The position numbers and the translations under genes were made by a program. The notes beneath the pieces were generated by a model. The model did not search any database. It had not been told where the DNA came from and worked only from the letters and a program-made list of their open reading frames with translations. From DATKZM01 sp035527975 (lineage in GTDB: Bacteria > Pseudomonadota > Alphaproteobacteria > JAPULJ01): a stretch of DNA of 64,000 bases. Of this stretch, positions 1 through 8,298 are shown piece by piece; position 1 is the stretch's first letter, and each line of letters begins with the position of its first letter. The stretch lies in NCBI GenBank assembly GCA_035527975.1, contig DATKZM010000085.1, forward strand, positions 62,001 through 126,000, in the 5' to 3' direction.

Positions 1-6
1 GCTCAT
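1..6 (-). CDS. First two codons of the next flagellar gene (probably flgE), cut by the window edge
   Basis: On the minus strand an ATG begins at position 6, followed by one serine codon before the window ends. An AAGGAG ribosome-binding site lies 9 bases upstream of it (about positions 16-21), and the gene begins 51 bases after the flgD stop. In most flagellar clusters the gene after flgD is the hook gene flgE, so this is the likely identity. That rests on gene order only; two codons say nothing about the product. Confidence 0.4.
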
Positions 7-57
7 AGCTTCAAGCTCCTTGCTTCACTGGCTAAGGTTGCAGGAATTGGAGTCGGT

Positions 58-732
58 CTACTGACCGGTGGTTTGTGTGGGCTTTGCCACCGAGAGAATG
101 TCGGCAACCTTGACGGTGACGCCGCCGAGATCGAGGACGAGCTGGCCGTCGGCCACCGTAACTCCGGTAACCTTGCCGACGACGCCGGTGCTGACGGCGA
201 TGGCGGCCTCATTCTCGCCCTTGGCGGTAACGGCGATGGTGTATTTGCCGTCGGCCTGAACGATGCTCTGATCGTCCTTGCCGTCCCAGGCGAGGGTATG
301 CTTGCCGGCATCGGTCTCGCCTTCGAGGGTTCGGACAATCTGGCCGGATTCGTTCTTGATCGTGATCGTGACGCTCCGCGCCCCGGAGGGCAGGGTATAG
401 GTGTAGCTGGCCGAGCCGTCCTTTAAGACGCCGGTCGTGCCGAACGCCTCGACGATGTTGTCGAGGAAGTTGACCGCGCTCACCGCTTGGCTGCCGCCCT
501 GGATTTTCACGATCTCATCGAGGCGGGCGTTCTGGCCGATCTGCTGTTCCACCGAGGCGAACTGGACGAGCTGGGTGGTGAACTGGGTCGAATCGAGCGG
601 CGACAACGGGTCCTGGTTCTGCAGCTGGGTGGTCAGCAGGGTCAGGAAATTCTCGAAGTTCTGCGCCAGGCTCGACGCCGATTTCAGCGTGTTCTGCGAA
701 GCGTTCAACAGGCCGATATTATTGGCTTCCAT
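58..732 (-). CDS. flgD: Flagellar hook assembly (hook-cap) protein FlgD
   Basis: FlgD is the cap on which hook subunits assemble. The 224-residue product has the family N-terminal block at residues 32-63, including QNQDPLSPLD at 38-47, followed by an Ig-like/tudor module (about 95-215) with the ESGQIVRTLEG and WDGKDD signatures. Length matches the family. It lies 14 bases downstream of fliK and just upstream of what is probably flgE, so the three genes form a hook operon. The operon is read from the sigma54-type promoter in front of fliK. The start ATG opens the conserved region without any extra leader. Confidence 0.95.
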   Translation of the reverse strand: MEANNIGLLNASQNTLKSASSLAQNFENFLTLLTTQLQNQDPLSPLDSTQFTTQLVQFASVEQQIGQNARLDEIVKIQGGSQAVSAVNFLDNIVEAFGTTGVLKDGSASYTYTLPSGARSVTITIKNESGQIVRTLEGETDAGKHTLAWDGKDDQSIVQADGKYTIAVTAKGENEAAIAVSTGVVGKVTGVTVADGQLVLDLGGVTVKVADILSVAKPTQTTGQ

Positions 733-746
733 TTTTCTTGTTCTCC

Positions 747-2432
747 CTAGACCTGAATATCGAGCAGTGCATCGGCGTTGAGGGATGCCTGTCGAGCAAC
801 CGGCGCAATTTCACCATCGCCGGCATTGGTGTCTGGACTGAATTTCTCCAAGCCCCCTGTCTGATTAGCGAACTGGGGCAAATCGCCGCCATCGCTGCGG
901 AGGTTGAAAGAGAGCGCGCCCGAATCGGCGCGTAGCCCTGCGTCATTGAGCGCCCGTTCCAGAACCCGTGAGTCACGCTGCAGCATGTCTAGCGTTTCCG
1001 GGCGGTCCGCGATGAACATGGCGGTCAGGCGGCCATCCTTGGTCAATTCCACCTGAACATCCACGCGGCCCAGCGATCCGGGCTCGAGGCGAATCGTGAT
1101 GTGGTCGGTGCCGGAAGCGAGCGCGCGGCTGAACTGCAAAGCGACCTGCTCGGCGACCGGTACGAAGGCCGGCACGCCGTTCCGCGCAGCCGCCGTGCCG
1201 GCGCCGGTGCTGTCGATGCCCAAAGGTGTCGCCGGCGACGTAAAGCCTGCGACTGGTGTCACCTCGACGCTACTGGACAACAGGCTCGAAACCTGATGAC
1301 CGAAGCTGTCGGCGGGCTTGGTGTTCGCGGCGGTATCGACGAATGTGGGATGCTGGGCTGATTTGATCGTGGCAGCCTGGGCTTGTTGGGCAACCGAATC
1401 GCCGGCCTGTGGCGGCGCGGCGCGGTTGGCTTGGAGATTGGCAGCGGCAGTGCTTGGGCCATTGTTCTTGCCCGATGTCGACGCGTTCTTTCCACCATCG
1501 GCGCCAGGTGCATGGATTACAGCCGATTGGATCGTTACCTTGGCAGTGGCAATCTCGGCAGTGCTGGTGATCAGCGATACAGGCGCGGCGTCGGTCTTGG
1601 CGGCGGTCGGGCGCGAGCTGCCCACTGTGGTAGTTGCAAGTTTGACGGTGGCGGCAGCGACCCCGGTTGCGGCAACGGCGGCAGTCGTAGTCTGGGCGAC
1701 ATTGGTGGCTGTATTGACAGCTGCATTAGCGGCGGCCGTTGCCGTGTTGGCCAGCTGGGTTACGGTTTTCGCGCCGGCGTTGATTGTGTTCTGAATGGCG
1801 GCCTGGGCGGATTGAGCGGCAGGCAGCGTCGTGGCGGCAGCGGTCGGCGCGGCCGCAGTGGCTTGCTGGACCGTGCTCGTAGCGACCTTTGCGGCGGCCT
1901 GGGCGGCGACGGCTTGCTGTTTTGCCTGCTCGACGGTCTGAGCGGCGGCGGCGGCCGTTTGAGCCAGCGTGGTATCGGTGACGGTCTGGGCAGTCTGCGT
2001 TGCCGTCAGCGGCGTCTGGGCGCCCGGAAGGCCGCTCTTGAGCAGCGCCTCGCTCACGGCGCCCGTTACGTTGGCGGCGGTCTTGCCGGCCGCGACGGTA
2101 GCGGTCTGCGCGGCTTTGAGACTAGCGGTGGCGGCTTTTGCTCCCGCTTCGACAAGCCCGACGCGGGGGGGCGCCGCTTGGGCCGTTGCGGTGGCCGCTG
2201 CCTGGGTACTATTCACAAGGGCTGTTGCGGCGCCGCCGGTTGCGGCGTTGGCAGCAGTGCTGAATTGCGCCGCGGCGGTTTGAACCTGCCCGCCGACCGC
2301 CTGCGGCGCGGGTCCGAGCAAGCCGAGCAGTAGCTGCTCGAATCCGCTCGCGCCCTGCCCGGATCCGGTCTTTGAACCGGGGCCGGTGCTGGCCGTGCCG
2401 TTTGTCGGCAATAGGAGGGTCACAAAGTTCAT
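747..2432 (-). CDS. fliK: Flagellar hook-length control protein FliK
   Basis: FliK is the secreted molecular ruler that sets hook length and switches export from hook to filament substrates. The product has 561 residues. About residues 60-330 are very rich in Ala, Thr, Gln and Val, the flexible ruler part. The conserved C-terminal switch domain begins near residue 435 and contains LEPGSLGRVDVQVEL (449-463) and the amphipathic ETLDMLQRDSRVLERAL stretch. Only this C-terminal domain is diagnostic; the middle is low complexity. It is the first gene of a fliK-flgD-(flgE) operon, and its start codon lies 35 bases downstream of a sigma54-type promoter. Confidence 0.92.
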   Translation of the reverse strand: MNFVTLLLPTNGTASTGPGSKTGSGQGASGFEQLLLGLLGPAPQAVGGQVQTAAAQFSTAANAATGGAATALVNSTQAAATATAQAAPPRVGLVEAGAKAATASLKAAQTATVAAGKTAANVTGAVSEALLKSGLPGAQTPLTATQTAQTVTDTTLAQTAAAAAQTVEQAKQQAVAAQAAAKVATSTVQQATAAAPTAAATTLPAAQSAQAAIQNTINAGAKTVTQLANTATAAANAAVNTATNVAQTTTAAVAATGVAAATVKLATTTVGSSRPTAAKTDAAPVSLITSTAEIATAKVTIQSAVIHAPGADGGKNASTSGKNNGPSTAAANLQANRAAPPQAGDSVAQQAQAATIKSAQHPTFVDTAANTKPADSFGHQVSSLLSSSVEVTPVAGFTSPATPLGIDSTGAGTAAARNGVPAFVPVAEQVALQFSRALASGTDHITIRLEPGSLGRVDVQVELTKDGRLTAMFIADRPETLDMLQRDSRVLERALNDAGLRADSGALSFNLRSDGGDLPQFANQTGGLEKFSPDTNAGDGEIAPVARQASLNADALLDIQV

Positions 2433-2466
2433 TTCTTCACCAAAGACTTATCCGTCTCAATAAGAA

Positions 2467-2481
2467 GCAAAAAGCGGGCCA
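2467..2481 (-). promoter_or_regulatory. Sigma54-type promoter of fliK-flgD
   Basis: Read on the minus strand the element is TGGCCCGCTTTTTGC, which carries the invariant GG and GC dinucleotides at the -24/-12 spacing and a complete TTGC. The predicted transcript start is about 20-25 bases before the fliK ATG. Palindromic activator-type sites lie about 75-105 bp further upstream. Confidence 0.75.
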
Positions 2482-2551
2482 ACGGGATATCCATGTAACT
2501 CATCGATAAATAGAGAGTTATATCGCCACCAACTGCATGCATAGCTGTTCC

Positions 2552-2589
2552 GGGCAATTCCTGCCCTCAAGCGGCTGCAGATTGTGCCG
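2552..2589. promoter_or_regulatory. Paired enhancer-like palindromes upstream of the fliK promoter
   Basis: Two imperfect copies of a CGGCA-N5-TGCCG palindrome are present: GGGCA-ATTCC-TGCCC at 2552-2566 and CTGCA-GATTG-TGCCG at 2575-2589. Their centres are 23 bp apart, about two helical turns. The second shares a 14-base identical core with the site upstream of the first flagellin gene. Position and symmetry fit binding sites of a sigma54 activator (FlbD in relatives); the assignment to FlbD is inference. Confidence 0.55.
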
Positions 2590-2692
2590 GTGGGGTTCGG
2601 CGCATGAAAATCATCCAAAAAGAAACGGGCGCGCCGGGATTCGGCGGCCCGTAAGTGAAGAGGGAGACGCGAGTTATGGCTTATTATTGTTG

Positions 2693-3151
2693 TTAGGCGG
2701 TCATGAGGGCCGCGCCGGCGGTGTCTCCTACGCCGGCAATCTTGGTGGCGTCGACCGGGTGGCCGGTCTCGGTCTCGGCATCGAGGTGTGCATCGAGCTC
2801 ATCCCAGGCGTCGCGCAACGGCGTCAGGAGGCGGATGGCATTGCGCGCGGGATTGGGATCGTTGTCGATGTTGACGCGGGGCAGGTGGGTGAGAATGAAC
2901 ACATAGAGCTGACCCAGGTTCTGCGCGATCTTGCCGCCAGCGTCCTCGTCGAGCGCATAGGCGAGCTCGGCGATCAGACCGGTTGCGACGATCACGGAAT
3001 TGTATCGGCGCTCGATGTCGCCATGCGCGATCGCGTCGATCGCATCCTCCAGAGCCGCGATCGCCTCGCTGTAGAACGTGGCAACCAAACGGGCGCCTGA
3101 GGCGTGCTGGAGCTCTTCGGGCAGAATGTCGTTTATGTCGGTGTTTTTCAT
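2693..3151 (-). CDS. fliS: Flagellar export chaperone FliS, copy 1
   Basis: FliS binds the flagellin C-terminus in the cytoplasm, prevents premature polymerisation and delivers flagellin to the export gate. The 152-residue product has the four-helix FliS pattern: an SGARLVATFYSEAIAALEDAIDAI helix, then DIERRYNSV, a run of helices, and NIDNDPNPARNAIRLLTPLRDAWDEL near the end. It follows the first flagellin gene by about 70 bases and so is probably cotranscribed with its client. A second, clearly different copy lies at 4916-5380. The pairing of each FliS with one flagellin is inferred from position. Confidence 0.85.
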   Translation of the reverse strand: MKNTDINDILPEELQHASGARLVATFYSEAIAALEDAIDAIAHGDIERRYNSVIVATGLIAELAYALDEDAGGKIAQNLGQLYVFILTHLPRVNIDNDPNPARNAIRLLTPLRDAWDELDAHLDAETETGHPVDATKIAGVGDTAGAALMTA

Positions 3152-3183
3152 CGTCGTCTCCTTGGGCCTTGCTTTGGATCAGC

Positions 3184-3208
3184 GGCCAGGCGGGCGGTTC
3201 GCCCGGCC
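3184..3208 (-). other. GC-rich hairpin between the first flagellin gene and fliS
   Basis: The CGGGC/GCCCG stem (3191-3195 with 3201-3205) is embedded in further GGCC self-complementary sequence. There is no T-run, so it is more likely an RNA-stabilising or partial-attenuation hairpin after the flagellin stop codon than a full terminator. Confidence 0.35.
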
Positions 3209-3222
3209 GGGCCTGTCCTCGT

Positions 3223-4413
3223 CTACTGGAACAACCGCAGCAGTGCCTGCGGGACTTGGTTGGCCTGGGCCAGCATCGACACGCCGGCTTGTAGAAGCGT
3301 TTGCTTGGAGGTGAACTCCGTCATCTCCGACGCGATGTCGAGATCGAGCAGCGCACTTCGGGCCGCTTCGGTGTTTTCCACTGCGGTCGCCAGATTGGCG
3401 GCCGCGAAGTCGAGGCGGCTCTGACCGGCGCCGACATTCGCACGGGCGCTGCTGAGCGCATCGATCGCGGCGGTCACTTCCGACGAGGAGGTTTCGGCGC
3501 CGCCGACCGTCGTGATGTCTGCGGCCAGGGTACCAGAGATCGAGACCAGTGATTCGATCGAGAATGTGAGATCGTCTTCTGCCGCGACCGCGCCCGAGCC
3601 GATCTTGAAGGTGAAGCTGGTGGTGGTCGTGCCCTGGACGGTATTGTTGTTCGCTGTATCCCCGAGGCTTGCGTTGTTGGCGAACGCTGTGTTCAAGTTG
3701 ATGTTGATCGTCCCGGTGACCTGCGCATTCGTGCTCGTCAGCGTTACCGATGTTGGCGTGGTCAGGAAGCCCCCGGTGAACGATGCACTACCAATGACGA
3801 TGCTGTACTGGCTGCCACCACCATCCGTCGCCGACAGCGTGTAATTGCCGTTGGCGTTGGAGGCGCCGTTCATGTCGAGGGTCGCTGAGGTGTCGGTGCC
3901 CGCGAAGGTGATGCCGTTGGCGATGATCGAATCGAAACCGGTCGAGCCGAGCATGGAACCCGCCGCGCCGCCTTCAAAGGTCAGTGACTGCGAACCCGCC
4001 AGCATCTTCACGCCGTTGAACTCGGTGTCGGCGCCAATTCGAGCGATTTCTTCCTTCAGCGCCTGATATTCGAGATTAAGGATTGTGCGTTCGGTGTTCC
4101 CGAGCTGACCGGAGGCCGATTGAACCGCCAGGGTCTTCATTCGGATCAGAATTTCAGTCGCCCGCGCCATTGAACCGTCGGCGATCTGCAACATCGAGGC
4201 TGCCTGGCCCGCATTGGCCGAAGCCTGACTAAGCGCGCCAACTTCGGCCGCGAGGCGGGAGCCAATCGCCATCGAGGCGGCATCGTCCTTTGCGGACACG
4301 ATACGCTGGCCCGAGGACAGCTTGGCCAAAGACGTCGACAACTGCATGTCCGTCTTGACCAGGTTGCGGTGGGCCACATTGGCGGCGAAGTTGGAAATAA
4401 CATTTAGTGCCAT
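3223..4413 (-). CDS. Flagellin, copy 1
   Basis: This is a filament subunit of 396 residues. The N-terminal D0/D1 region includes HRNLVKTDMQLSTSLAKLSSG and RIVSAKDDAASMAIGSRL. The C-terminal D1/D0 region includes RANVGAGQSRLDFAAANLATAVEN and ends in the typical QANQVPQALLRLFQ. The central domain (about 170-300) is Ser/Thr-rich and surface-exposed in flagellins, so it is the place where O-glycans would sit. It is a paralogue of the flagellin at 8299-9483, with matching ends and a partly shared centre. A sigma54-type promoter lies about 170 bases upstream, giving a long leader of roughly 160 nt. Confidence 0.97.
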   Translation of the reverse strand: MALNVISNFAANVAHRNLVKTDMQLSTSLAKLSSGQRIVSAKDDAASMAIGSRLAAEVGALSQASANAGQAASMLQIADGSMARATEILIRMKTLAVQSASGQLGNTERTILNLEYQALKEEIARIGADTEFNGVKMLAGSQSLTFEGGAAGSMLGSTGFDSIIANGITFAGTDTSATLDMNGASNANGNYTLSATDGGGSQYSIVIGSASFTGGFLTTPTSVTLTSTNAQVTGTININLNTAFANNASLGDTANNNTVQGTTTTSFTFKIGSGAVAAEDDLTFSIESLVSISGTLAADITTVGGAETSSSEVTAAIDALSSARANVGAGQSRLDFAAANLATAVENTEAARSALLDLDIASEMTEFTSKQTLLQAGVSMLAQANQVPQALLRLFQ

Positions 4414-4586
4414 TTTCTCGTCTCCTTGCCGATCTTGGGTCCGTCACTGTCGTCCGGCCTGATACGCTTCAGTCGCGAAGGGCTTCAATCTGTGACCGGC
4501 TCACGTCCTAGGTCCTGTCAACTTGACCGGATAGGCCCACACCCGGTTTGGGCGAGCGCTTCTGTCCTATGTCCAATCCCTATTGA

Positions 4587-4601
4587 GCAAGTACCAGGCC
4601 A
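4587..4601 (-). promoter_or_regulatory. Sigma54-type promoter of flagellin copy 1
   Basis: The minus-strand sequence TGGCCTGGTACTTGC matches the TGGC-N7-TTGC layout exactly. The flagellin ATG is 174 bases downstream, giving an unusually long leader of about 160 nt compared with the other sigma54 units in this window (about 20-105 nt). Confidence 0.72.
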
Positions 4602-4688
4602 ACTGACGAAAAATAGACTAAAGTGTTGATATAATTCGACTTAATAGCTTGCGGCACTCATTGGGCTGAGGAGGTGGCGAACGATGAC

Positions 4689-4725
4689 CGGCAAATTATT
4701 CGGGGCATTGCGGCAGATTGTGCCG
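4689..4725. promoter_or_regulatory. Enhancer-like palindromes upstream of the flagellin copy 1 promoter
   Basis: A perfect CGGCA-GATTG-TGCCG palindrome lies at 4711-4725, with a weaker copy, CGGCA-AATTA-TTCGG, at 4689-4703. Centres are 22 bp apart, and the strong site is about 117 bp upstream of the -24 element. The same motif recurs upstream of the other sigma54-type promoters. Confidence 0.6.
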
Positions 4726-4834
4726 GGAAAAGATCGGCCGATGAGTCAACCGATTGCCGGTAGCGGGGTATGCGCTGCTGCTGTTTTTGCAGTGCTGGCG
4801 CGCGTGATCTTGGGCGCCGGACGCACAAGTTAAA

Positions 4835-4862
4835 AGCCCCGACCGACAATGCGACCGGGGCT
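4835..4862 (-). terminator. Intrinsic terminator downstream of fliS copy 2
   Basis: A 7-bp AGCCCCG/CGGGGCT stem is followed on the minus strand by TTTTAA. It sits 54 bases beyond the fliS stop and upstream of the flagellin promoter, so it separates the two transcription units. Confidence 0.6.
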
Positions 4863-4915
4863 GAATATCCTGATGTACCGCGGATTTAGCTGGAATACCG
4901 CGGACCTGTTGGTCC

Positions 4916-5380
4916 TTAGGCGGAGATCGCTATCCCGGTACGCGGCGCAGGTTCATTATCCGGCGTGGCCTGCGAGCTATGTGCTTTCGGCGCCATCTGG
5001 CCGGCGCCGTCGGCGCCCCTGGCCAATTGATCCCAGGACGCCCTAAGCGGCTCGATCAGCTTGATAACGTCACGCGCCGGCTGAGGATCGTTGCGCACAT
5101 CGACATTGACCAGCGTGCGCAGCATGAAGCGGTAAAGATCGTTCAGGTTGAGCGCGATCTGCCCACCTTGCTCAAAATTCAGCGTCATAGCCAGATGGGT
5201 GATGATTTCGTTGGCGTTTTTATTGGCCTTCCAGCGCCGCTCTATATCGCATGCCTCGATCGCCTTGATTGCCTCGTTGAGGCAGTGGATCGCGCGATCG
5301 TAAAGCATCACGACCAGCCGTGCCGGCGAAGCGGTCATGAGCTCTTGGTTGCGATAGTGACGTGTCGCGTTATCGGTCAC
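4916..5380 (-). CDS. fliS: Flagellar export chaperone FliS, copy 2
   Basis: This 154-residue FliS has the most typical family sequence of the two copies: the RHYRNQELMTASPARLVVMLYDRAI region, DIERRWKANKNANEII, FEQGGQIALNLNDLYRFML and DVRNDPQPARDVIKLIEPLRASWDQL. It follows fliD by 33 bases, the usual fliD-fliS order. The C-terminal tail after residue 125 is low complexity. Two fliS genes alongside two flagellin genes suggest either client-specific chaperones or a duplicated flagellin-fliS unit. Confidence 0.9.
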   Translation of the reverse strand: MTDNATRHYRNQELMTASPARLVVMLYDRAIHCLNEAIKAIEACDIERRWKANKNANEIITHLAMTLNFEQGGQIALNLNDLYRFMLRTLVNVDVRNDPQPARDVIKLIEPLRASWDQLARGADGAGQMAPKAHSSQATPDNEPAPRTGIAISA

Positions 5381-5413
5381 CTGTACCCCCTATTTCCCGC
5401 AGTCGCCAAAGTC

Positions 5414-7822
5414 TTAGTTGTTGTTGGCCAGCGAGTCGGTGAACTGCGTGAGGAAGCTCTGGGTTTGCGCCAATGACGCGAGCGCCGTCTCCATCACGAT
5501 GAAGCGTTGGATAATTTGATCGCGGTCGAATGCAAGGCGCTCCAGGAGGCGGTCGAGGCGTTCTTGCTTGGTGGTGTTCTGCTGCTCGAACGAAGATATT
5601 TCAGATCCAACCGAACCGGTCACCGGCGTCAGCATCGTCTCGATATCAAAGAACAAATCCTTGCCGACACCGGCGGTGTGGCTGAGCGTGATGCCCGCGG
5701 CGGTCGCCGTTCCGGTGAACAGCAGCGTCATACCTTCTGCCCCGGTCGCGTTGGTTGCGGTCAACGTCCGACCGCTCACCGTGACACTGCCGTCGTTCGA
5801 GCCGTCCGGATTGCCGTTGATATTGGCCGACGAGACCGCGTAGTCGGCAACGGTCAGGCCCATACTGGCCAGAAGATCACCGGTATCCGTATCAACGGTC
5901 AGCGCGCCCAGTGTTGAGGAGATCTGTAAGCTGAACGTGCCGTTCGCGTCCTCGAACACATTGGCCGAGACACCGGCGATCCCGGCGGTGTTGATCGACG
6001 TTGCGAGGGTCTCCAGCGTGTCGTCGTTGCCGCCCAGCCCGTCGGCGTCATAGGCGATGGCGACACCGTTGACGTTGAAGGTGCCGGACGCCGTGGCGCC
6101 GAAGCTGTTGACGGCGTCGCTGATCTCGGCGGTCTTGCTGACGACGGTCTGGCTGTCCTCGCGCGAGGCAAAAACAGCGCCGACATTCAGCGTGTAGCCC
6201 GCTGCGGTATAGGTCGTGGCGCCGTTGAATCCTAACAACGTGATCCGTGGATCGGACGACGAAAAATCAAACGTGAACAGCTTGCGCACGTCCTCTGGAT
6301 TGCTGAGCAGCGCCTTGTCGAGCTTCGTTGTGTCGATCTCAAGCGTGTCCTTCAGGGTCGGGTCGGTTTGAAGCGTGTTGTCGACGAACTCGATACCGAT
6401 CTGTGCCAGAATGCTGAAATTCGAGTCGACGCCGGCCACGCCAATTCCGATCGCCGCGCCCAACTCCGCCTGGATCTGCGCCAGTGTACGGTTGCCGAAC
6501 AGGAGGCCGGTCTCCGCGACAACCTCGCCGCTCGTATCATCGACCAGAGTATTCTGGTTGATGAACTGTTTTACCCCGTTATAGGCGTTTACGAAGTCGG
6601 TGATCCTGGATTTGACCTGGGTGAGATCGCGATCCACGTCGGCCTTGATCGTGGTACCTTCCTCGGCCGAGAACAGCGTCACGGTGATGCCGGCGAACAG
6701 ATCGTCGATCGTGTTGCTGGTCCGGGTGAGCACCAGACCGTTGTCCACTCCCAGCCCGTCCAGCAGGCCGTTGGTGTCGCTGAGCGTGATTGCCGCCTGG
6801 GTGCCTTCGGTCAGGACCAGCCGCACGCCACTGCCGTCGGTGACGACCGAGGCCGTGACGCCGGTATTGACCGTGTCGAGGTTGATCTTGTCTTTCAGCG
6901 TGGTGATCGTGTCGGTTGCGGTGTAGTTGATCGTGGCCAAGCCGACATTGCCGGTAATGTCGAAAGATCCCGGGTAAGCTGCGGCCGTCGCGACCGAATT
7001 CAGCAACGTGGAGCCGGCGCCGATCAAATTCGATTCAAAGCGATCGATGTCGAGCAAGCCATCGGCCTTGAAGCGCGCCGAGGTTGCCGTCTGCAGTTCG
7101 TTCTTGATCGCCGCCGCGCCCGTCAGCACACCGAGGCTCTGAAGCACCGTGCCGGAGGTGTCTGCGAGCGTCATCGCGGCGCCGGTTTTATCAGCCGTCA
7201 GCACGAGGAAGTTCTGCCCGCTGCCGGCGGTGACGATACTGGCGCCGACTCCGGTGGGCGACGCGCCGGTATTGGCGTTGTTTATCCGGTCGCGGAGATC
7301 CTGCAGCGTGTCCGTCGCGTTGGCCGTAATCGACACGGCGTTGATCGTGAATGTGCCGGCGAAACCGAGCGCTGTCGTCTCACTGGCGACGACGTCGCTC
7401 GACACCTTGTGAGCCTTGGCGATGTTCAGGACTTCTAGCGTGTGACTGCCCAGGGCCGCATCGTTGGTAAGCGCCATGCCAACCAGGTTCGCCGCCGCCG
7501 TCGGTGCCGTGCCGTCGCTGCGACTGGTGGAGGCGAATGCAGCCTTGGCTTCGAAAATGTCCTGGGTGTTGCCGACGCTGACGGCGCCATGGAGGGTCGA
7601 GAGCGTTTCCTTCAACTGCGTCAGCAGGTCCCGGAACGTCTTGTATTCGGCAATTTTGGTCGCGTTCTCACTGATTTCCAACGCGATACGATCGGCAGGA
7701 ATTTGCTTCGCCGCGATGATTGCATCGGCGATCGCCTCGAAATCGATGCCCGAGCTCAGGCCCGAAAAGGTGACCCGTCCCGTCGGCAAGATCGTGACGT
7801 TGCTGAGATTGAGCGCTTCCAT
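5414..7822 (-). CDS. fliD: Flagellar filament cap / hook-associated protein 2 FliD
   Basis: FliD forms the cap at the filament tip under which flagellin inserts. The product has the N-terminal FliD signature FSGLSSGIDFEAIADAII (about 19-36), repeated Ig-like/flagellin-hook segments in the middle, and the C-terminal FliD block with LERLAFDRDQIIQRF and the coiled region ending in FLTQFTDSLANNN. At 802 residues it is much longer than the roughly 450-650 usual for the family. The extra length is in central beta-rich repeats such as the two GSFDITGNVGLATINYTA-like modules, which would enlarge the cap's outer domains. It lies between flaG and fliS. Confidence 0.93.
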   Translation of the reverse strand: MEALNLSNVTILPTGRVTFSGLSSGIDFEAIADAIIAAKQIPADRIALEISENATKIAEYKTFRDLLTQLKETLSTLHGAVSVGNTQDIFEAKAAFASTSRSDGTAPTAAANLVGMALTNDAALGSHTLEVLNIAKAHKVSSDVVASETTALGFAGTFTINAVSITANATDTLQDLRDRINNANTGASPTGVGASIVTAGSGQNFLVLTADKTGAAMTLADTSGTVLQSLGVLTGAAAIKNELQTATSARFKADGLLDIDRFESNLIGAGSTLLNSVATAAAYPGSFDITGNVGLATINYTATDTITTLKDKINLDTVNTGVTASVVTDGSGVRLVLTEGTQAAITLSDTNGLLDGLGVDNGLVLTRTSNTIDDLFAGITVTLFSAEEGTTIKADVDRDLTQVKSRITDFVNAYNGVKQFINQNTLVDDTSGEVVAETGLLFGNRTLAQIQAELGAAIGIGVAGVDSNFSILAQIGIEFVDNTLQTDPTLKDTLEIDTTKLDKALLSNPEDVRKLFTFDFSSSDPRITLLGFNGATTYTAAGYTLNVGAVFASREDSQTVVSKTAEISDAVNSFGATASGTFNVNGVAIAYDADGLGGNDDTLETLATSINTAGIAGVSANVFEDANGTFSLQISSTLGALTVDTDTGDLLASMGLTVADYAVSSANINGNPDGSNDGSVTVSGRTLTATNATGAEGMTLLFTGTATAAGITLSHTAGVGKDLFFDIETMLTPVTGSVGSEISSFEQQNTTKQERLDRLLERLAFDRDQIIQRFIVMETALASLAQTQSFLTQFTDSLANNN

Positions 7823-7864
7823 GCCGAATTGCCTATTTTGTCCGGTCTTCTGTCGAGCCTGCGA

Positions 7865-8218
7865 CTAGACTGTCTCGTCGAACAACGAGTCGAAAAGCTC
7901 GCGCGAGATGGCCTGCAGGTGGCGAATGCTTTCAGCCGGGATCTGGCGCACTTCCTCGCCGGTCTCACGGTCGATGACCCGGCCGAAGACCTGGTTGGTC
8001 GCCTCGTCGATCCGCAGCTCAAGGCGCACGCCCTGGAATGTCGGTGCCGGCGTTTGAGCTTCCGCGCGCTGGCGGTGTGGACGCGCCTTGTTGTCCGCCT
8101 TTGTTTCGGTAACGGGCGGAACGCGTTTGTCGCGCTGCGCCTGGTGTTCTGTCCCCCCCGGCTTCATCGGGGTTGCCGATGGAACTGGAGCCGGGGGCGA
8201 ATCCGTTCGGATTTCCAT
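7865..8218 (-). CDS. flaG: FlaG-family flagellar protein
   Basis: The 117-residue product carries the FlaG core at residues 75-115, with LELRIDEATNQVFGRVIDRETGEEV and RQIPAESIRHLQAI matching the 'DxxTGEVIRQIP' pattern. The first 70 residues are polar and low complexity. FlaG proteins influence filament length, but the mechanism is poorly known. The gene lies 42 bases upstream of fliD and downstream of flagellin copy 2. I saw no separate promoter directly in front of it, so read-through from the flagellin promoter is likely. Confidence 0.85.
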   Translation of the reverse strand: MEIRTDSPPAPVPSATPMKPGGTEHQAQRDKRVPPVTETKADNKARPHRQRAEAQTPAPTFQGVRLELRIDEATNQVFGRVIDRETGEEVRQIPAESIRHLQAISRELFDSLFDETV

Positions 8219-8257
8219 GACTCGATCCTTCCATCATCTAGAGGTTGGTGGGCGGGA

Positions 8258-8282
8258 GGAGAGGGGGCGGAACCCCCTCTCC
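8258..8282 (-). other. Perfect hairpin after flagellin copy 2
   Basis: A 10-bp perfect stem (GGAGAGGGGG / CCCCCTCTCC) with a 5-base loop sits 16 bases downstream of the flagellin stop. It lacks a T-run on either strand. It may cap and stabilise the abundant flagellin mRNA or reduce read-through into flaG-fliD-fliS, rather than act as a complete rho-independent terminator. Confidence 0.5.
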
Positions 8283-8298
8283 ATTGCCCGGACTAAAC

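Larger units (their letters stand above)
4414..4915. other. 502-base regulatory interval between fliS copy 2 and flagellin copy 1
   Basis: I find no convincing gene here; short open frames on both strands lack homology signals and ribosome-binding sites. The interval holds, on the minus strand, a terminator after fliS copy 2 (4835-4862), two activator-type palindromes (4689-4725), a sigma54-type promoter (4587-4601) and a long flagellin 5' leader. Confidence 0.6.

Noticed and set aside
1318..2333. Long open frames opposite fliK, and similar frames opposite or within other genes
   Set aside because: They arise from high GC codon bias, are rich in Arg, Ala, Gly and Ser, lack ribosome-binding sites and show no domain features.
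4426..4849. Small ORFs in the flagellin 1 upstream interval
   Set aside because: They overlap the sigma54 promoter, activator sites and terminator, and have no family signals.
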